Translations under genes and position numbers: made by a program
Notes under the pieces: generated by a model
What the model saw: only the letters and a program-made list of their open reading frames with translations
What the model was told of the DNA's origin: nothing
Databases searched by the model: none
Assembly (NCBI GenBank): GCA_900316965.1
Contig: ONEY01000013.1
Coordinates: 18,632 to 82,631 of the forward strand
DNA length: 64,000 nucleotides
Direction of reading: 5' to 3'
DNA from: an uncultured Bacteroidales bacterium
GTDB lineage: Bacteria > Bacteroidota > Bacteroidia > Bacteroidales > P3
Shown: positions 25,878-35,989 of the stretch, one piece after another
How the letters are laid out: every line of letters starts with the position of its first letter
Numbering within the stretch: position 1 is the first letter of the stretch

Positions 25878-28726
25878 ACTATGTTGATAATACGTTTAGG
25901 TACAAAAATGATTTTCTTGGGTTCTTTGCCGCCTGTCCATTTCTTGAACTCGTCAAGGTCTTTGATGGCTTTGACGGCCTCGTCTTGGGTGCATCCGTTG
26001 GGGAGGTCGACGGTGAAGCGCATCTTGCCGTTGAAGGAGACGGGGTATTTGAAGCTGTCTTCAACCAGATGGCTTTCGTCGTATTCGGGCCACTGGGCGT
26101 CGCATACCGAGCTTTCGTTGCCCATAAGGTGCCATAGCTCTTCGGCGATGTGGGGCGCAAAGGGCAATACAAGTATGGCGAGGGGCTCGAGGATGGCGCG
26201 TTTGCGGCATTTGGCTTGGGCAAGGTCGTTGACGCATATCATGAAGGTGCTCACCGAGGTGTTGAACGAGAAGCGCTCTATGTCGTCGGTAACCTTCTTG
26301 ATGGTTTGGTGGAGTATCTTGAGCTCGGCCTTGGTGGGCTCTTCGTCGACAACGGCATAGTTGTTCTGCTCGTCATGATAGAGTCGCCAGAATTTCTTGA
26401 AGAAGCGGAAAACGCCCTCAATGCCGTTGGTGTCCCAAGGTTTGGCTTGCTCGACGGGGCCTAGGAACATCTCGTACATGCGGAGTGTGTCGGCACCGTA
26501 GCGCTCTACAAGATCGTCGGGATTTTGCACGTTGAACATCGACTTGGACATCTTCTCTATCTCCCAGCCGCAGATGTATTTGTCGTCCTCGAGCTCGAAG
26601 CGGGCGTTGGCGTATTCGGGACGCCAGGCGCGGAATTTGTCGATGTCGAGGATGTCGTTGTTGACAATGTTGATGTCGACATGAATTGGCGTCACGTCGT
26701 CCATATTCTTTATAAGGCCTTTGGATATGAAGAGGCCGTTGTCGGCTTTGCTGCGATAAACAAAGTTGGAGCGGCCTTGTATCATGCCTTGGTTGACAAG
26801 TTTTTGGAAGGGTTCGTCTTTGACCGACATTCCGATGTCGAAGAGGAATTTGTTCCAGAAACGGGCATAGATGAGGTGTCCTGTGCCGTGCTCGGCGCCG
26901 CCGACATAGAGGTCGACATTCTGCCAGTAGTTGACGGCGGAAGGGCTGAAGTAGGCGTCGTCGTTGTGGGGATCCATATAGCGCAGATAGTATCCGCTGC
27001 TGCCGGCAAAACCGGGCATGGTGCTGAGCTCGAGGGGGAAGACGTTGACGTTGTCGATGAGGCTCTTGCTCACTATCTGGCGCTTTTTCTCGTCCCATGC
27101 CCACATCTCGGCGTGTCCCAGAGGGGGCTCGCCTGTGGCGGTGGGCTTGTATTCGCTCACCTGTGGCAGCTCCAAGGGCAGGCATTCTTCGGGAATAGGA
27201 TAGGGGATGCCGTCTTTGTAGTATATCGGGAAGGGTTCGCCCCAGTAGCGCTGACGGCTGAAGATGGCGTCGCGAAGGCGGTAGTTGACCGTGCGGTGTC
27301 CTATGCCCATCTCCTCAATCTTGTCGATGACGGCCTTCATGGCGTCCTTAACCTTCATGCCGGTGACGAAACCGCTGTTGACCGACCATCCTGTCTTGGC
27401 ATCCATGCTCTCGCTCCATTTGGCGGGGTCGCTGGTGACATCTTTCTCCATCGACACCACCTGGCGTATTGGCAGGTTGAAGTGGCGGGCAAAGGCAAAG
27501 TCGCGGCTGTCGTGGGCGGGCACGGCCATGATGGCTCCTGTGCCGTAGCCGGCTAGCACATATTCTGATACCCAGATGGGGATGCGCTCCTCGGTGAGGG
27601 GGTTGATGGCATAGGCGCCGGTGAATACGCCGCTCACCTTCTTCACCTCGGCTTGACGCTCACGCTCCGAGCGGTTCTTCGCCCAGGTGACATAGGCCTC
27701 AACCTCGGCTTTCTGCTCGGGGGTGGTAATCTCGTCGATTAGCTCGTGTTCGGGACAGAGCACCATGAAGGTGACTCCAAAAATGGTGTCGGGACGGGTG
27801 GTGAAAATCTCGAAACTCGGCACCGGTTGCGGATCAAACTGAGGCATATAGGCCTGAGCTCCGGGCAGCACGTTGTCGTTGCTTTTCACATCCAGCGGAA
27901 ACCATACTGCGGCACCCTCGCTGCGACCAATCCAGTTGCGCTGTATCTCTTTCAGCGAGTCGCTCCAGTCAACCTGCTCCAAGCCGTCGACAAGTCGTTG
28001 GGCGTAGGAGGTGATGCGAAGGCTCCATTGGCGCATAAGCTTGCGCTCGACGGGATAACCGCCACGAACGCTAAGACCGTTGACCACTTCGTCGTTGGCA
28101 AGAACCGTGCCCAGCTCGGCGCACCAGTTGACGGGTATGTCGGCAAGGTAGGCGAGACGGTATTGCATCAGCAGCTCCTGACGCTGTCTCTCGTCCATGC
28201 TGTTCCATTCGGGAGCGCGCTCGTCGCCCTCCTCAAATTGTTTCACCAATTCCGATATGGGACGGGCTTTCTGCTGCGCTTCGTCATAGTAGTGGTTGAA
28301 AAGTTGCAGGAATGTCCATTGTGTCCATTTATAATATTTGGGGTCGCAGGTGCGCACCTCGCGATCCCAGTCAAAGCAAAAACCTATCTTGTCAAGCTGC
28401 TCACGATAGCGGGCAATATTGGCCTCGGTGGTTTTTGCCGGGTGTTGTCCTGTTTGTATGGCGTATTGCTCGGCAGGAAGGCCATAGGCGTCATATCCCA
28501 TGGGGTGAAGCACATTGAAGCCGCGCAAACGTTTGTATCGCGCATATATGTCGCTGGCAATGTAGCCAAGAGGGTGTCCTACATGAAGTCCAGCACCCGA
28601 GGGGTAGGGGAACATATCAAGCACATAGTAATGAGGTTTCTTTGAGCTATTTTCTACATGATACACCTTGTTATCACGCCAGAAACGTTGCCATTTGGGT
28701 TCGATTTCGTTAAAATTATAGTCCAT
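25871..28726 (-). CDS. leuS: Leucyl-tRNA synthetase
   Basis: Charges tRNA-Leu. Class I signatures are intact: the HIGH-type motif [16 protein letters not shown] (about 40-55) and KMSKS in the [11 protein letters not shown] segment (about 700). The CP1 editing domain is present ([30 protein letters not shown] with the editing Asp). Length 951 is in the usual range for the phylum. First gene of the minus-strand group leuS, nusB, DUF1573. Confidence 0.98.
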   Translation of the reverse strand: MDYNFNEIEPKWQRFWRDNKVYHVENSSKKPHYYVLDMFPYPSGAGLHVGHPLGYIASDIYARYKRLRGFNVLHPMGYDAYGLPAEQYAIQTGQHPAKTTEANIARYREQLDKIGFCFDWDREVRTCDPKYYKWTQWTFLQLFNHYYDEAQQKARPISELVKQFEEGDERAPEWNSMDERQRQELLMQYRLAYLADIPVNWCAELGTVLANDEVVNGLSVRGGYPVERKLMRQWSLRITSYAQRLVDGLEQVDWSDSLKEIQRNWIGRSEGAAVWFPLDVKSNDNVLPGAQAYMPQFDPQPVPSFEIFTTRPDTIFGVTFMVLCPEHELIDEITTPEQKAEVEAYVTWAKNRSERERQAEVKKVSGVFTGAYAINPLTEERIPIWVSEYVLAGYGTGAIMAVPAHDSRDFAFARHFNLPIRQVVSMEKDVTSDPAKWSESMDAKTGWSVNSGFVTGMKVKDAMKAVIDKIEEMGIGHRTVNYRLRDAIFSRQRYWGEPFPIYYKDGIPYPIPEECLPLELPQVSEYKPTATGEPPLGHAEMWAWDEKKRQIVSKSLIDNVNVFPLELSTMPGFAGSSGYYLRYMDPHNDDAYFSPSAVNYWQNVDLYVGGAEHGTGHLIYARFWNKFLFDIGMSVKDEPFQKLVNQGMIQGRSNFVYRSKADNGLFISKGLIKNMDDVTPIHVDINIVNNDILDIDKFRAWRPEYANARFELEDDKYICGWEIEKMSKSMFNVQNPDDLVERYGADTLRMYEMFLGPVEQAKPWDTNGIEGVFRFFKKFWRLYHDEQNNYAVVDEEPTKAELKILHQTIKKVTDDIERFSFNTSVSTFMICVNDLAQAKCRKRAILEPLAILVLPFAPHIAEELWHLMGNESSVCDAQWPEYDESHLVEDSFKYPVSFNGKMRFTVDLPNGCTQDEAVKAIKDLDEFKKWTGGKEPKKIIFVPKRIINIVC

Positions 28727-29141
28727 CTTTAATTCTTTTCAAAGTGGTTTGTCATTATATGCCGAGTTGAAATAAAATGAAATACAATATTATAAGGGTT
28801 TTCAACACGAAAATACAAACTGCAAATATACTAAAAAATAGCAAAATGAATAAGTTTTTTTTCATTTCGACTTTTTCACCAGGACTTTCTTTTAAAGTTG
28901 TATTTTTTTGATTTTGCGGTTTAATTATTTTTATATAATTTTGCAAAATGTTTTTATAGAGGCCATTCTTTATAAGATGTGTCAGAATCGTCGGTATATC
29001 ACATGGTTAGCAGCTCGGTATGGCTTGGTGTTGTTTATAAGTGAATGGTTCCCTACTTTAAACATGCCCCTCTATCGAGCGGTCTTTTCCATCTATCCGC
29101 CGCTCTTTGCAATGTAATGTTTTGAACAAAATTTTTTTTCA
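28727..29141. promoter_or_regulatory. Divergent intergenic region: -7 boxes for leuS (28823-28830, minus) and the FKBP gene (28936-28943, plus)
   Basis: On the minus strand TATATTTG (plus coordinates 28823-28830) is a -7 match 97 bp upstream of leuS. On the plus strand TAATTTTG at 28936-28943 is a -7 match about 200 bp before the FKBP start. No tRNA or other RNA gene was found in this stretch; the plus-strand leader of about 190 bp is unexplained. Confidence 0.5.
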
Positions 29142-29750
29142 ATGGATAAATTAAGCTACGCTCTTGGCCACAATATTGGCCACCAACTCATGGACATGGG
29201 TCTTGAAACTTCTCTCAACGTCGACGATTTCGCTCTGGCTATCCGCGACCTCATCTCTGGCGCCGAGCCTCGCTTGTCGCACGAAGAGTCGCACGCCGTC
29301 CTCGACAAGTTTTTCACCGAAATGGAAGCTCTCCAGCAGGCTCAGGCAGCCGAGAAAGGCAAGGCCGCCAAAGAGGAGGGCGAGAAGTTCCTCGCCGAAA
29401 ACGCCAAACGCGAGGGCGTGTTCCGCACCCGCAGCGGCCTTCAGTATGAGGTTCTCGTCGAAGGCAATGGCGAGCATCCTGTAGCCAGCGACACCGTACG
29501 CTGCCACTATGAGGGCACTCTTATCGACGGCACCATCTTCGACTCGTCGTACAAACGCAACCAACCTGCCGAATTTGGCCTCCGCCAGGTCATCGCTGGG
29601 TGGACAGAAGGTGTTCAGCTCATGAAGGTTGGCTCCAAATACAAATTCTATATCCCTTATCAGCTGGGTTATGGCGAACATGGCGCGGGCAACTCCATAC
29701 CTCCCTATGCAGCCCTCATTTTCACCGTCGAGCTGCTTGCCATCGTCTAA
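29142..29750 (+). CDS. FKBP-type peptidyl-prolyl cis-trans isomerase (202 aa)
   Basis: The N-terminal helical domain (about 1-95, with YALGHNIGHQL and an Ala/Lys/Glu-rich linker) resembles the FkpA/Mip dimerisation arm. The C-terminal FKBP domain has VRCHYEGTLIDGTIFDSSY, EFGLRQVIAGWTEGVQLM and YIPYQLGYGEHGAG..IPPYAALIF, the complete active-site set. No signal peptide is visible, so it is probably cytoplasmic, unlike secreted Mip. ACD gene follows 50 bp downstream on the same strand. Confidence 0.93.
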   Translation: MDKLSYALGHNIGHQLMDMGLETSLNVDDFALAIRDLISGAEPRLSHEESHAVLDKFFTEMEALQQAQAAEKGKAAKEEGEKFLAENAKREGVFRTRSGLQYEVLVEGNGEHPVASDTVRCHYEGTLIDGTIFDSSYKRNQPAEFGLRQVIAGWTEGVQLMKVGSKYKFYIPYQLGYGEHGAGNSIPPYAALIFTVELLAIV

Positions 29751-29800
29751 CGCAGCTTTTCTGACTTTTCATCGAACAACAAATAAATCTCTATAATTAT

Positions 29801-31873
29801 ATGATAGCAAAAGAACTTTTGAATCCTCGCAGCATCGTCATCTGTGGTGCTTCGTCAGATATTCATAAACCTGGCGGCAAATCGCTCAAAAACCTCCTTG
29901 AAAGCCCCTTCAAGGGCAACGTCTACGCCGTCAACCCCAAAGAGACCGAAGTTCAGGGCGTTAAGTGCTACGCCAAGGTCGAGGACCTTCCGCAGGTCGA
30001 CTGCGCCATCCTCTGCATCGCCGCCAAATTCTGCGCCCAGACAGTCGATGTCCTGGCCAAGGAAAAAGGCTGCAAAGGCTTCATCATCGTCAGCGCCGGC
30101 TTCTCGGAGGAAAACGCTGAAGGCGCCGCCATCGAGAAACACATTGTCGACACTATCAACAGCGTCGGCGGCTCTCTTATCGGCCCCAACTGCACCGGCT
30201 TCCTCAACGTCAACTACGCTGGCTGCTTCGATACTCCTATTCCTCCGCTCGACCCCAAGGGTGTCGACTTCATCACCGGCTCTGGCGCCACAGCTGTGTT
30301 CATCAAAGAGTACGGCATGAGCAACGGCCTTAAATTCAACAGCGTTTGGGCAGTTGGCAACAGCGCCCAGCTGGGTATCGAGGATGTCCTCGAACATCTC
30401 GACGAGACTTTCGACCCCGTTAAGTCAAGCCACGTCATCATGCTTTATATGGAAAAAATCGGCGATCCGCAGCGTCTCCTCAAACATAGCCGTAGCCTTA
30501 TCAACAAGGGCTGCCACATCGCTGCCATCAAGAGCGGCGGCTCGGCAGCAGGTTCTCGCGCCGCATCAAGCCACACCGGTGCCTTGGCCACCAACGACGC
30601 CGCCGTCGACGCTCTCTTCCGCAAGGCTGGCATTGTCCGCTGCCAAAACCGTCAGGAGCTCACTACTGTTTGCGCCGTCTTCATGCACCCCGAATTGAAA
30701 GGCAAACGCTGCGCCGTCATCACCCACGCCGGCGGCCCCGCAGTTATGCTCACCGACGTGCTCTCCAATGGTGGCATGGAGGTTCCTTCTCTCAAAGATC
30801 ATCCCGCTAGCCCTGCTCTGCTCGAAAAGCTCTTTGGCGGCTCTTCCGTTGGCAACCCCATCGACTTTCTCGCCACAGGTACCGCCGAGCAACTTGGCTA
30901 CATCATCGACACCGTCGAAAACGAATACGACGACATCGACTTCTCGGTCGTCATCTTCGGATCTCCCGGATTGTTCAGCAACAAGGAGGTTTACGACCTG
31001 CTCGACGAGAAGATGAAAACCTGCAAGAAACCCATCTTCCCCGTGCTGCCTTCCATCATCAACGTCAAAGACGAAATCAACGATTTCATCGCCAAAGGCC
31101 GCATCAACTTCCCCGAAGAGTGTGTCCTCGGCAACGCCATCTGCAAGGTATACCACACTCCCAAACCTCAACCCGAGAACGTTGAGCAACCCAAGATCGA
31201 CGTCGCCCGCATCCGCGCCACCGTCGACCGCTGCAAAGACGGCTACCTCGAAATCGCCGACTACAACGAGCTCCTCGACGCCGCTGGCATCAGCCGCAAG
31301 AAAAGCGTCGAAGTCTCCAAGAAGGAGGACGCTCTCGCCTTCGCCAAAGAGGTGGGATGCTCCAAGGACGTTCCTCTCGTTATGAAGGTCGTCGGACCTC
31401 TCCACAAGAGCGATGTCGGCGGCGTCACCCTCGGCGTCAAAGACCTCGACACCGTTGCCAAAGAGTTCGACCGCCTGATCGTCATCCCCGAAACCTACGC
31501 CGTCGAAATGTACCCCATGCTCGATGGTATCGACGTCTATATCGGCGCCATCCGCGACCCCAAGTTCGGCCATCAGATTTTCTTCGGCCTTGGCGGCATC
31601 TTCATCGAGGTGCTCAAGGACGTCCAAAGCGCTTTGGCTCCCATATCCGCCGCCGAAGCCAAGGAAATGCTTAAACAGCTCAAGGGATACAAGATCCTCG
31701 AAGGCGTCCGCGGTCAGGAAGGCGTCAACCTCGACCTCTATGCCGAGCAGGTGGCTCGCGTCAGCGCCCTCGTTCAGGCAGCACCCGAGATCGCCGAAAT
31801 GGACCTCAATCCTCTTCTTGGCAACCCACGCTACGTCACCGCTGTCGACGCTCGTATCCGCCTCGAAAAGTAA
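29801..31873 (+). CDS. ADP-forming acetate-CoA ligase (acetyl-CoA synthetase, one-chain ACD, 690 aa)
   Basis: Makes ATP from ADP while releasing acetate from acetyl-CoA, a fermentation energy step. N-terminal CoA-binding domain (SIVICGASSDIHKPGGKSL), succinyl-CoA-synthetase-like domain with the phosphohistidine His258 in ASSHTGALA, then a C-terminal ATP-grasp domain (PLVMKVVGPLHKSDVGGVTLG; GAIRDPKFGHQIFFGLGGIF). Alpha and beta parts are fused in one chain. The hairpin at 31895 is a good terminator for this gene. Confidence 0.93.
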   Translation: MIAKELLNPRSIVICGASSDIHKPGGKSLKNLLESPFKGNVYAVNPKETEVQGVKCYAKVEDLPQVDCAILCIAAKFCAQTVDVLAKEKGCKGFIIVSAGFSEENAEGAAIEKHIVDTINSVGGSLIGPNCTGFLNVNYAGCFDTPIPPLDPKGVDFITGSGATAVFIKEYGMSNGLKFNSVWAVGNSAQLGIEDVLEHLDETFDPVKSSHVIMLYMEKIGDPQRLLKHSRSLINKGCHIAAIKSGGSAAGSRAASSHTGALATNDAAVDALFRKAGIVRCQNRQELTTVCAVFMHPELKGKRCAVITHAGGPAVMLTDVLSNGGMEVPSLKDHPASPALLEKLFGGSSVGNPIDFLATGTAEQLGYIIDTVENEYDDIDFSVVIFGSPGLFSNKEVYDLLDEKMKTCKKPIFPVLPSIINVKDEINDFIAKGRINFPEECVLGNAICKVYHTPKPQPENVEQPKIDVARIRATVDRCKDGYLEIADYNELLDAAGISRKKSVEVSKKEDALAFAKEVGCSKDVPLVMKVVGPLHKSDVGGVTLGVKDLDTVAKEFDRLIVIPETYAVEMYPMLDGIDVYIGAIRDPKFGHQIFFGLGGIFIEVLKDVQSALAPISAAEAKEMLKQLKGYKILEGVRGQEGVNLDLYAEQVARVSALVQAAPEIAEMDLNPLLGNPRYVTAVDARIRLEK

Positions 31874-31894
31874 TTTTCCTCTTATCTAATTATC

Positions 31895-31944
31895 GAAGTG
31901 TCTGGATGACGATGTCTTCATCGTCCCAGACACTTCTCCTTTTT
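31895..31944 (+). terminator. Rho-independent terminator after the ACD gene
   Basis: GAAGTGTCTGG (31895 on) pairs with CCAGACACTTC (to 31936), the stem is prolonged by GACGATG/CATCGTC, and TCCTTTTT follows. Strong stem of about 18 bp. Confidence 0.85.
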
Positions 31945-32071
31945 ATGAAATTCTCCCCTCCATGAGAGGGTATTTCCCAACGCGTCAACAGCCTCAAGCA
32001 ATATTACGTCGACATGAACTTTTGTCGATAGCCTCGACCGTCGCGAACCCAATCACAAAACTCTCGACGAT

Positions 32072-32296
32072 ATGTCCAAGTCGGCAAAATATATCTTCAA
32101 GATCTACAAGGAGTACTACGCGTCGGTTCCCATTGGATGGGACACCAAGCAATTGGCTCTTCCCGAACTCCAAAAGTTGATCGATAGGCAGCAACGTCTT
32201 ATCTCTATGTTCAATCGCGGCGACATCAAGGATTTGAGCAAAATCGCCCGTAAGAATGATCTTAATACCGTCGACGAGATACTGAAACTGCAATAA
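32072..32296 (+). CDS. Small hypothetical protein, possibly frameshifted 5' end (74 aa)
   Basis: Not recognised. Translation from ATG 32072 gives a helical, charged protein ending LNTVDEILKLQ. The frame is open upstream (codons reading DSLDRREPNHKTLDD) back to about 32024. Across the T-run at 32020-32023 another frame supplies ATG 32014 with MNF. Removing one T would join them into a protein of about 93 aa, so either a frameshift or a simply shorter gene. No promoter seen; the gene is alone between a terminator and a long spacer. Confidence 0.4.
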   Translation: MSKSAKYIFKIYKEYYASVPIGWDTKQLALPELQKLIDRQQRLISMFNRGDIKDLSKIARKNDLNTVDEILKLQ

Positions 32297-32991
32297 TCGC
32301 CTCCTATATTATATTGTCTTGCGGTTACGTCTCTCTTACCGCACCAATAAAAACACAAACTGCCATCCCAAAGGGGAGGCAGTTCGCTTAATGGATTTAA
32401 TAGTGTGTATATTGGATAGTGTTCGATGTAATCCTAAAACTAGGCAATCTCTTTCGACCTTTTCCGTTAGCACATTTCTCTGTCCATTATCCTTCTTCAG
32501 ACTTTCCCTAACCTCATTTCGGTCGCCCTCATGAGGTGTCGGTAGCGTCTGAATGTTTATGTATAGCAACTTTTTCAAAAACAAAGATGAGATTATTTTT
32601 CGAATTATGACTACCATTGTGCAAAAAAACGCACTTTCAATGGGTAAAAAGCCCAATGATAGTTTTTGATATACTAAATCGTATTGTATATTAATACGTT
32701 ATGTATCTTCTAATGTCTTTATAAAACCTTTGTTAATAGCCTAATTATTGGGCTGTTTTTTTTCAATTGAAATAAATTATCGTCACTTTTATTAAAATAA
32801 TAGGGATGAAAAATATTATTTCTACCGCTTATAATTTCTTACCATTTGTCCTTTTTTCTCTCCATTATGCCGTTTTTATGATCAAAATATCGGCCAACTG
32901 AAAATGCTCGGATGTTGGCTCTATAAACAAGATGTTGACTTAATGACAGATTTGAATTCAATTGTCGAAATGCTTCATGCCAAAACAAATA
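32297..32991. other. Long AT-rich non-coding region
   Basis: No credible ORF on either strand. It holds one hairpin, AACTGCC (about 32359) with GGCAGTT (about 32378), flanked on the left by A-rich sequence, which would be a terminator for minus-strand transcripts although no minus-strand gene ends just to its right. The rest has no recognisable structure. Confidence 0.4.
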
Positions 32992-33016
32992 AAGCCCCAG
33001 GCGTCGCTTGGGGCTT
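32992..33016 (-). terminator. Terminator of the TSCPD gene
   Basis: AAGCCCCA (32992-32999) pairs with TGGGGCTT (33009-33016). Read on the minus strand the stem is followed by TTATTTGTTTTG. It lies 30 bp past the stop of the TSCPD gene. Confidence 0.75.
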
Positions 33017-33045
33017 ATACTCTTATGTGGGTTATATTCAGTTTA

Positions 33046-33312
33046 TTATTGCTCGTTGGGGGCTTGCTTCAGCATCTCCAAGGCTCGGCAAAGCTGATCG
33101 GGACATGAGGTTATCTTGTCGCCACATCTTATCCCGTTTAATCGAGATATGACGTCGTCAATCTTCTGTCCGCACACCAGTCGGCATATACCTTGTAGGT
33201 TGCCGTTGCATCCGCCGTAAAACGACACATCTTTTATTATGTCGTTCTCGTCGGCGGTGACATCAATAAGTTGTGAGCAGGTGCCTTGTGTGGGATATAC
33301 AATATGTTTCAT
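33046..33312 (-). CDS. TSCPD-domain protein (TIGR03905-like, 88 aa)
   Basis: Small cysteine-rich protein with the namesake motif ITSCPDQLCRAL near residues 67-78 and CSQLIDV and FYGGCNGNLQGI upstream. The TSCPD domain also occurs at the C-terminus of class II (B12-dependent) ribonucleotide reductases. The stand-alone form is of unknown function; Cys spacing suggests metal or Fe-S binding. It has its own terminator. Confidence 0.85.
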   Translation of the reverse strand: MKHIVYPTQGTCSQLIDVTADENDIIKDVSFYGGCNGNLQGICRLVCGQKIDDVISRLNGIRCGDKITSCPDQLCRALEMLKQAPNEQ

Positions 33313-33380
33313 TTCTTGAGCGTCTTTTTGATTTTTAATTCTTTATGTCTTTATAATCAAATAATCTCCTTGCCGACACA

Positions 33381-34460
33381 TTATTTAAGTCGTATTCTCG
33401 GATCGAGAACACCATACAATATGTCGGTCAGTATGTTGATGATCACCAATAGTATGCATATAAAAAGTATTGAACCCATGACCACCGGGAAATCGTATTT
33501 CTCTAGTGCGTCGACAATGACGGAACCCATTCCTTTCCAGTCGAACACATACTCGACAAAGACGGCTCCCGCCAACAATCCCGCCAGCCATCCCGACGCC
33601 GATGTTACTATGGGGTTCATGGCGTTGCGCAATGCGTGGTGCACTATAACACGACGGTTGGAAAGTCCTTTCGATCGCGCGGTACGAACATAGTCTTGCG
33701 AAAGTGCCTCGAGGAGTGAGCTCTTGGTCAGTTGCACCAATACCGACAAGGGACGTATGCCCAAGGTTAGGGCGGGAAGTATCAGGTTGCGCAGGTTTAG
33801 GTGCTCTCCGCAGCCGTAATCGTCTACAGTATAGAGGTTTCCTGTCATATTGAGGTGCGTCCAGTCGGAAAGCACATAGGCGAAAAACCATGCTATTATT
33901 ATGGCCGCGAAGAATGATGGCAGCGCCATACCTGTTGTAGTAAGCAGCAGGGTTATGCGGTCAATCCAGGTGTCTTTGTGCAACGCCGAGAAGATGCCTA
34001 GTATAAGTCCTACCAGAAGGGCGAAAGTCATAGCTGTCACAGCCAATATGGCTGTCTGCGGAAACGCCGACGATATTATTTCCGATACCTTGCGTTTGCT
34101 TTGGTATGAGCGACGCAGGTAGGGGGCTTTGACCACGACGCTGGTTGACCCAATCTTGAACAGGGTGCCGTAGGGTTCGTATTTGCCGGGATCGAGATAC
34201 CAAAAACTTTCGTTGTCGTTGTTGTTGTGAAACGAAATGGGCGCCAAGTCGTTGAGGTATGCTATATACTGAACGCCTATGGGTTTGTCGCGCCCCAGGT
34301 CGCGGTTGATAATCCTTATACTCTCTTCGTCGGCACGTTGTCCCAGCATCATGCGTGCGGGGTCGCCAGGCAATATGTTGAAAAGAAAGAAAACGAGCGT
34401 GACAACACCCAAAAGGACAAGGATGCCGTAAAATAATCGTTTCCAAATATAATTCAACAT
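33381..34460 (-). CDS. ABC transporter permease, DppB/OppB type (359 aa)
   Basis: Inner-membrane permease of a peptide/nickel-class importer. N-terminal helix (YGILVLLGVVTLVFFLF) with LPGDPARMMLG, a periplasmic insert of about 80 residues, then five helices and the EAA loop region DYVRTARSKGLSNRRVIVHHALRNAMNPIV. The partner permease, ATPases and binding protein are not adjacent: the neighbours are the TSCPD and tsaB genes. Other subunits must be elsewhere if it is functional. Confidence 0.9.
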   Translation of the reverse strand: MLNYIWKRLFYGILVLLGVVTLVFFLFNILPGDPARMMLGQRADEESIRIINRDLGRDKPIGVQYIAYLNDLAPISFHNNNDNESFWYLDPGKYEPYGTLFKIGSTSVVVKAPYLRRSYQSKRKVSEIISSAFPQTAILAVTAMTFALLVGLILGIFSALHKDTWIDRITLLLTTTGMALPSFFAAIIIAWFFAYVLSDWTHLNMTGNLYTVDDYGCGEHLNLRNLILPALTLGIRPLSVLVQLTKSSLLEALSQDYVRTARSKGLSNRRVIVHHALRNAMNPIVTSASGWLAGLLAGAVFVEYVFDWKGMGSVIVDALEKYDFPVVMGSILFICILLVIINILTDILYGVLDPRIRLK

Positions 34461-34528
34461 GATAGGAGAGGATGGGTGGGTTAAAGATTATGTGGTTGCG
34501 TCTTTGTGTGTTAATAGTTTTGTTTTGG

Positions 34529-35224
34529 TCAGTTTCTCCTCAATCCGTGCACTTCTGATTTTTTTGCCACAAAATCTTTCAGATAGAAAGGCTCAAAATA
34601 TGCAGTATCCTCAACCTCACCTTTGGCGAGTTTTTCTCTTGCCGTTTTAATCATGCCGGCTGCCGAGATGCGGAACTCGCTGTCGTAAAGAGCGTTGGGG
34701 TGTACAGAGAGCAAGGGTTTGGTTTTGTCGGCTCCATCACCAACAAAGGTCACAATATTGGCGTTGAGCCATTTGTCGTATATGCCGCTTTCTATCACCT
34801 CGGCGGTGGTTTCCTTTACGCCCCCCTCACGGCTATAGATGGCTGTGTAGCATTCCATGCGACGGGCGTCGATCATGGGGCACACAAGACCTTGGTAATC
34901 TTTGTGTTCCTCAAAATATTGACTGGCCATGTTTTGCAAGGTGGGGACGGATATGAGGGGTATACCCAAAGCGTAGCAGAGGCCTTTGGCGCTGCTTACT
35001 CCTATGCGAAGCCCTGTGTAGGATCCAGGACCAGAGGAGACGCACACGGCTTCAAGCTCTTTGCGTACCGAATCGCTACTGTTCAGTATCTCGTCGATAA
35101 ACACCGCCAGCTTTGAGGAATGGGCGTTGGGTTGGTCGCTGTGACGCTCTATGGCTATAGCTCCGTTGTTTTCCAATGCTATGGAGCATATTGGAGTGGC
35201 TGTTTCTATAAGTAGTATTGACAA
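34529..35224 (-). CDS. tsaB: tRNA threonylcarbamoyladenosine biosynthesis protein TsaB
   Basis: Partner of TsaD in making t6A37 of tRNA. N-terminal ASKHA strand ILLIETATPICSIAL, the NAHSSKLAVFIDEIL segment and VSSGPGSYTGLRIGVSSAKGL, all typical. Length 231 is normal. Four 11-bp AAGTACTAT repeats lie 37 bp upstream of the start. Confidence 0.95.
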   Translation of the reverse strand: MSILLIETATPICSIALENNGAIAIERHSDQPNAHSSKLAVFIDEILNSSDSVRKELEAVCVSSGPGSYTGLRIGVSSAKGLCYALGIPLISVPTLQNMASQYFEEHKDYQGLVCPMIDARRMECYTAIYSREGGVKETTAEVIESGIYDKWLNANIVTFVGDGADKTKPLLSVHPNALYDSEFRISAAGMIKTAREKLAKGEVEDTAYFEPFYLKDFVAKKSEVHGLRRN

Positions 35225-35261
35225 TTGTTATTGTTTTTTTGAGGTTGTTTTTTGGGTGTGT

Positions 35262-35305
35262 AAGTACTATCTAAGTACTATAAAAGTACTATCGGAGTAC
35301 TGTAA
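35262..35305 (-). repeat. 11-bp tandem repeat (AAGTACTATNN), four units, upstream of tsaB
   Basis: AAGTACTATCT, AAGTACTATAA, AAGTACTATCG, GAGTACTGTAA, exact 11-bp period, so one palindromic AGTACT per helical turn. It lies between the tsaB start and the stop of the LolA-like gene. Confidence 0.8.
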
Positions 35306-35314
35306 GATTTGTTT

Positions 35315-35968
35315 TTATCTCATGTCGATAATTTCAACTCCGTCGTTGGCGCTTTTGGTGAACTTGAAGTCTGTGTCGCTGGTTTTCACTCCGCTCTTGA
35401 ACGAGCTGACGATGTAGTCGGCGCTGGAAGAGTCGTAGTTGTGCACCTCCATCTTGTTCATGATGCCCGACTCGGCATTGACGATGAGGCGTATTTTGTA
35501 GTAGCTTTTGCTTTTCTTGGGGGTGAGGTCGATGACGGCATTGCCGTTTTGCTCTTTGCGTATAAACTTGGCGTTGAAGTTTTTCTTGTAGTTGGCGAGT
35601 ATGGCGGCGGGATTCATGAGGTCGTCCTCGGCCGTGCTGGCTTTGTTGACCACCACTTCGTTGACCTCTTTGTCCCAATGCCATGTGGCTGCTCCGTCGC
35701 AATAAATGACGTTGGTTCCGAAGGTTACGCGATATTTGCCTTTGTTGAAGAGCACGTCGGCTTTATGGCGGGCGGTCTCTTTCTTGTTGCTGTCCTTGCT
35801 GACCATAGTTACCGAGAACGACACACCGCCGCCATTGATTTTGTCGTAGGCTTTTTTGAGATATTTCTCGGCGTTTTGGTCGACTTGCCCTTTTGAGGTG
35901 TGAGTTATTTGGGCATTTGCGAGGAATATGGTTGACAATGCAAGCAATAATAATGTCAGTCTTTTCAT
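35315..35968 (-). CDS. LolA-like outer-membrane lipoprotein carrier (217 aa)
   Basis: Periplasmic chaperone that ferries lipoproteins. Signal peptide ends near ANAQI; the mature part is the 11-strand half-barrel of the LolA family, with GGGVSFSVTMVSKD at its start and DLTPKKSKSYYKIRLIVNAESGIMNKMEVHN in the second half. Length normal. It follows nfo by 21 bp on the same strand. Confidence 0.85.
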   Translation of the reverse strand: MKRLTLLLLALSTIFLANAQITHTSKGQVDQNAEKYLKKAYDKINGGGVSFSVTMVSKDSNKKETARHKADVLFNKGKYRVTFGTNVIYCDGAATWHWDKEVNEVVVNKASTAEDDLMNPAAILANYKKNFNAKFIRKEQNGNAVIDLTPKKSKSYYKIRLIVNAESGIMNKMEVHNYDSSSADYIVSSFKSGVKTSDTDFKFTKSANDGVEIIDMR

Positions 35969-35989
35969 CTCTAGATTGTTAACTGTTTG

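Noticed and set aside
28727..29141. tRNA gene between leuS and the FKBP gene
   Set aside because: No cloverleaf or TTCGA-type T-loop was found. None was seen elsewhere in the window.
32904..33152. 82-aa ORF on the plus strand
   Set aside because: It runs through the terminator and the 3' end of the minus-strand TSCPD gene; no promoter or family features.
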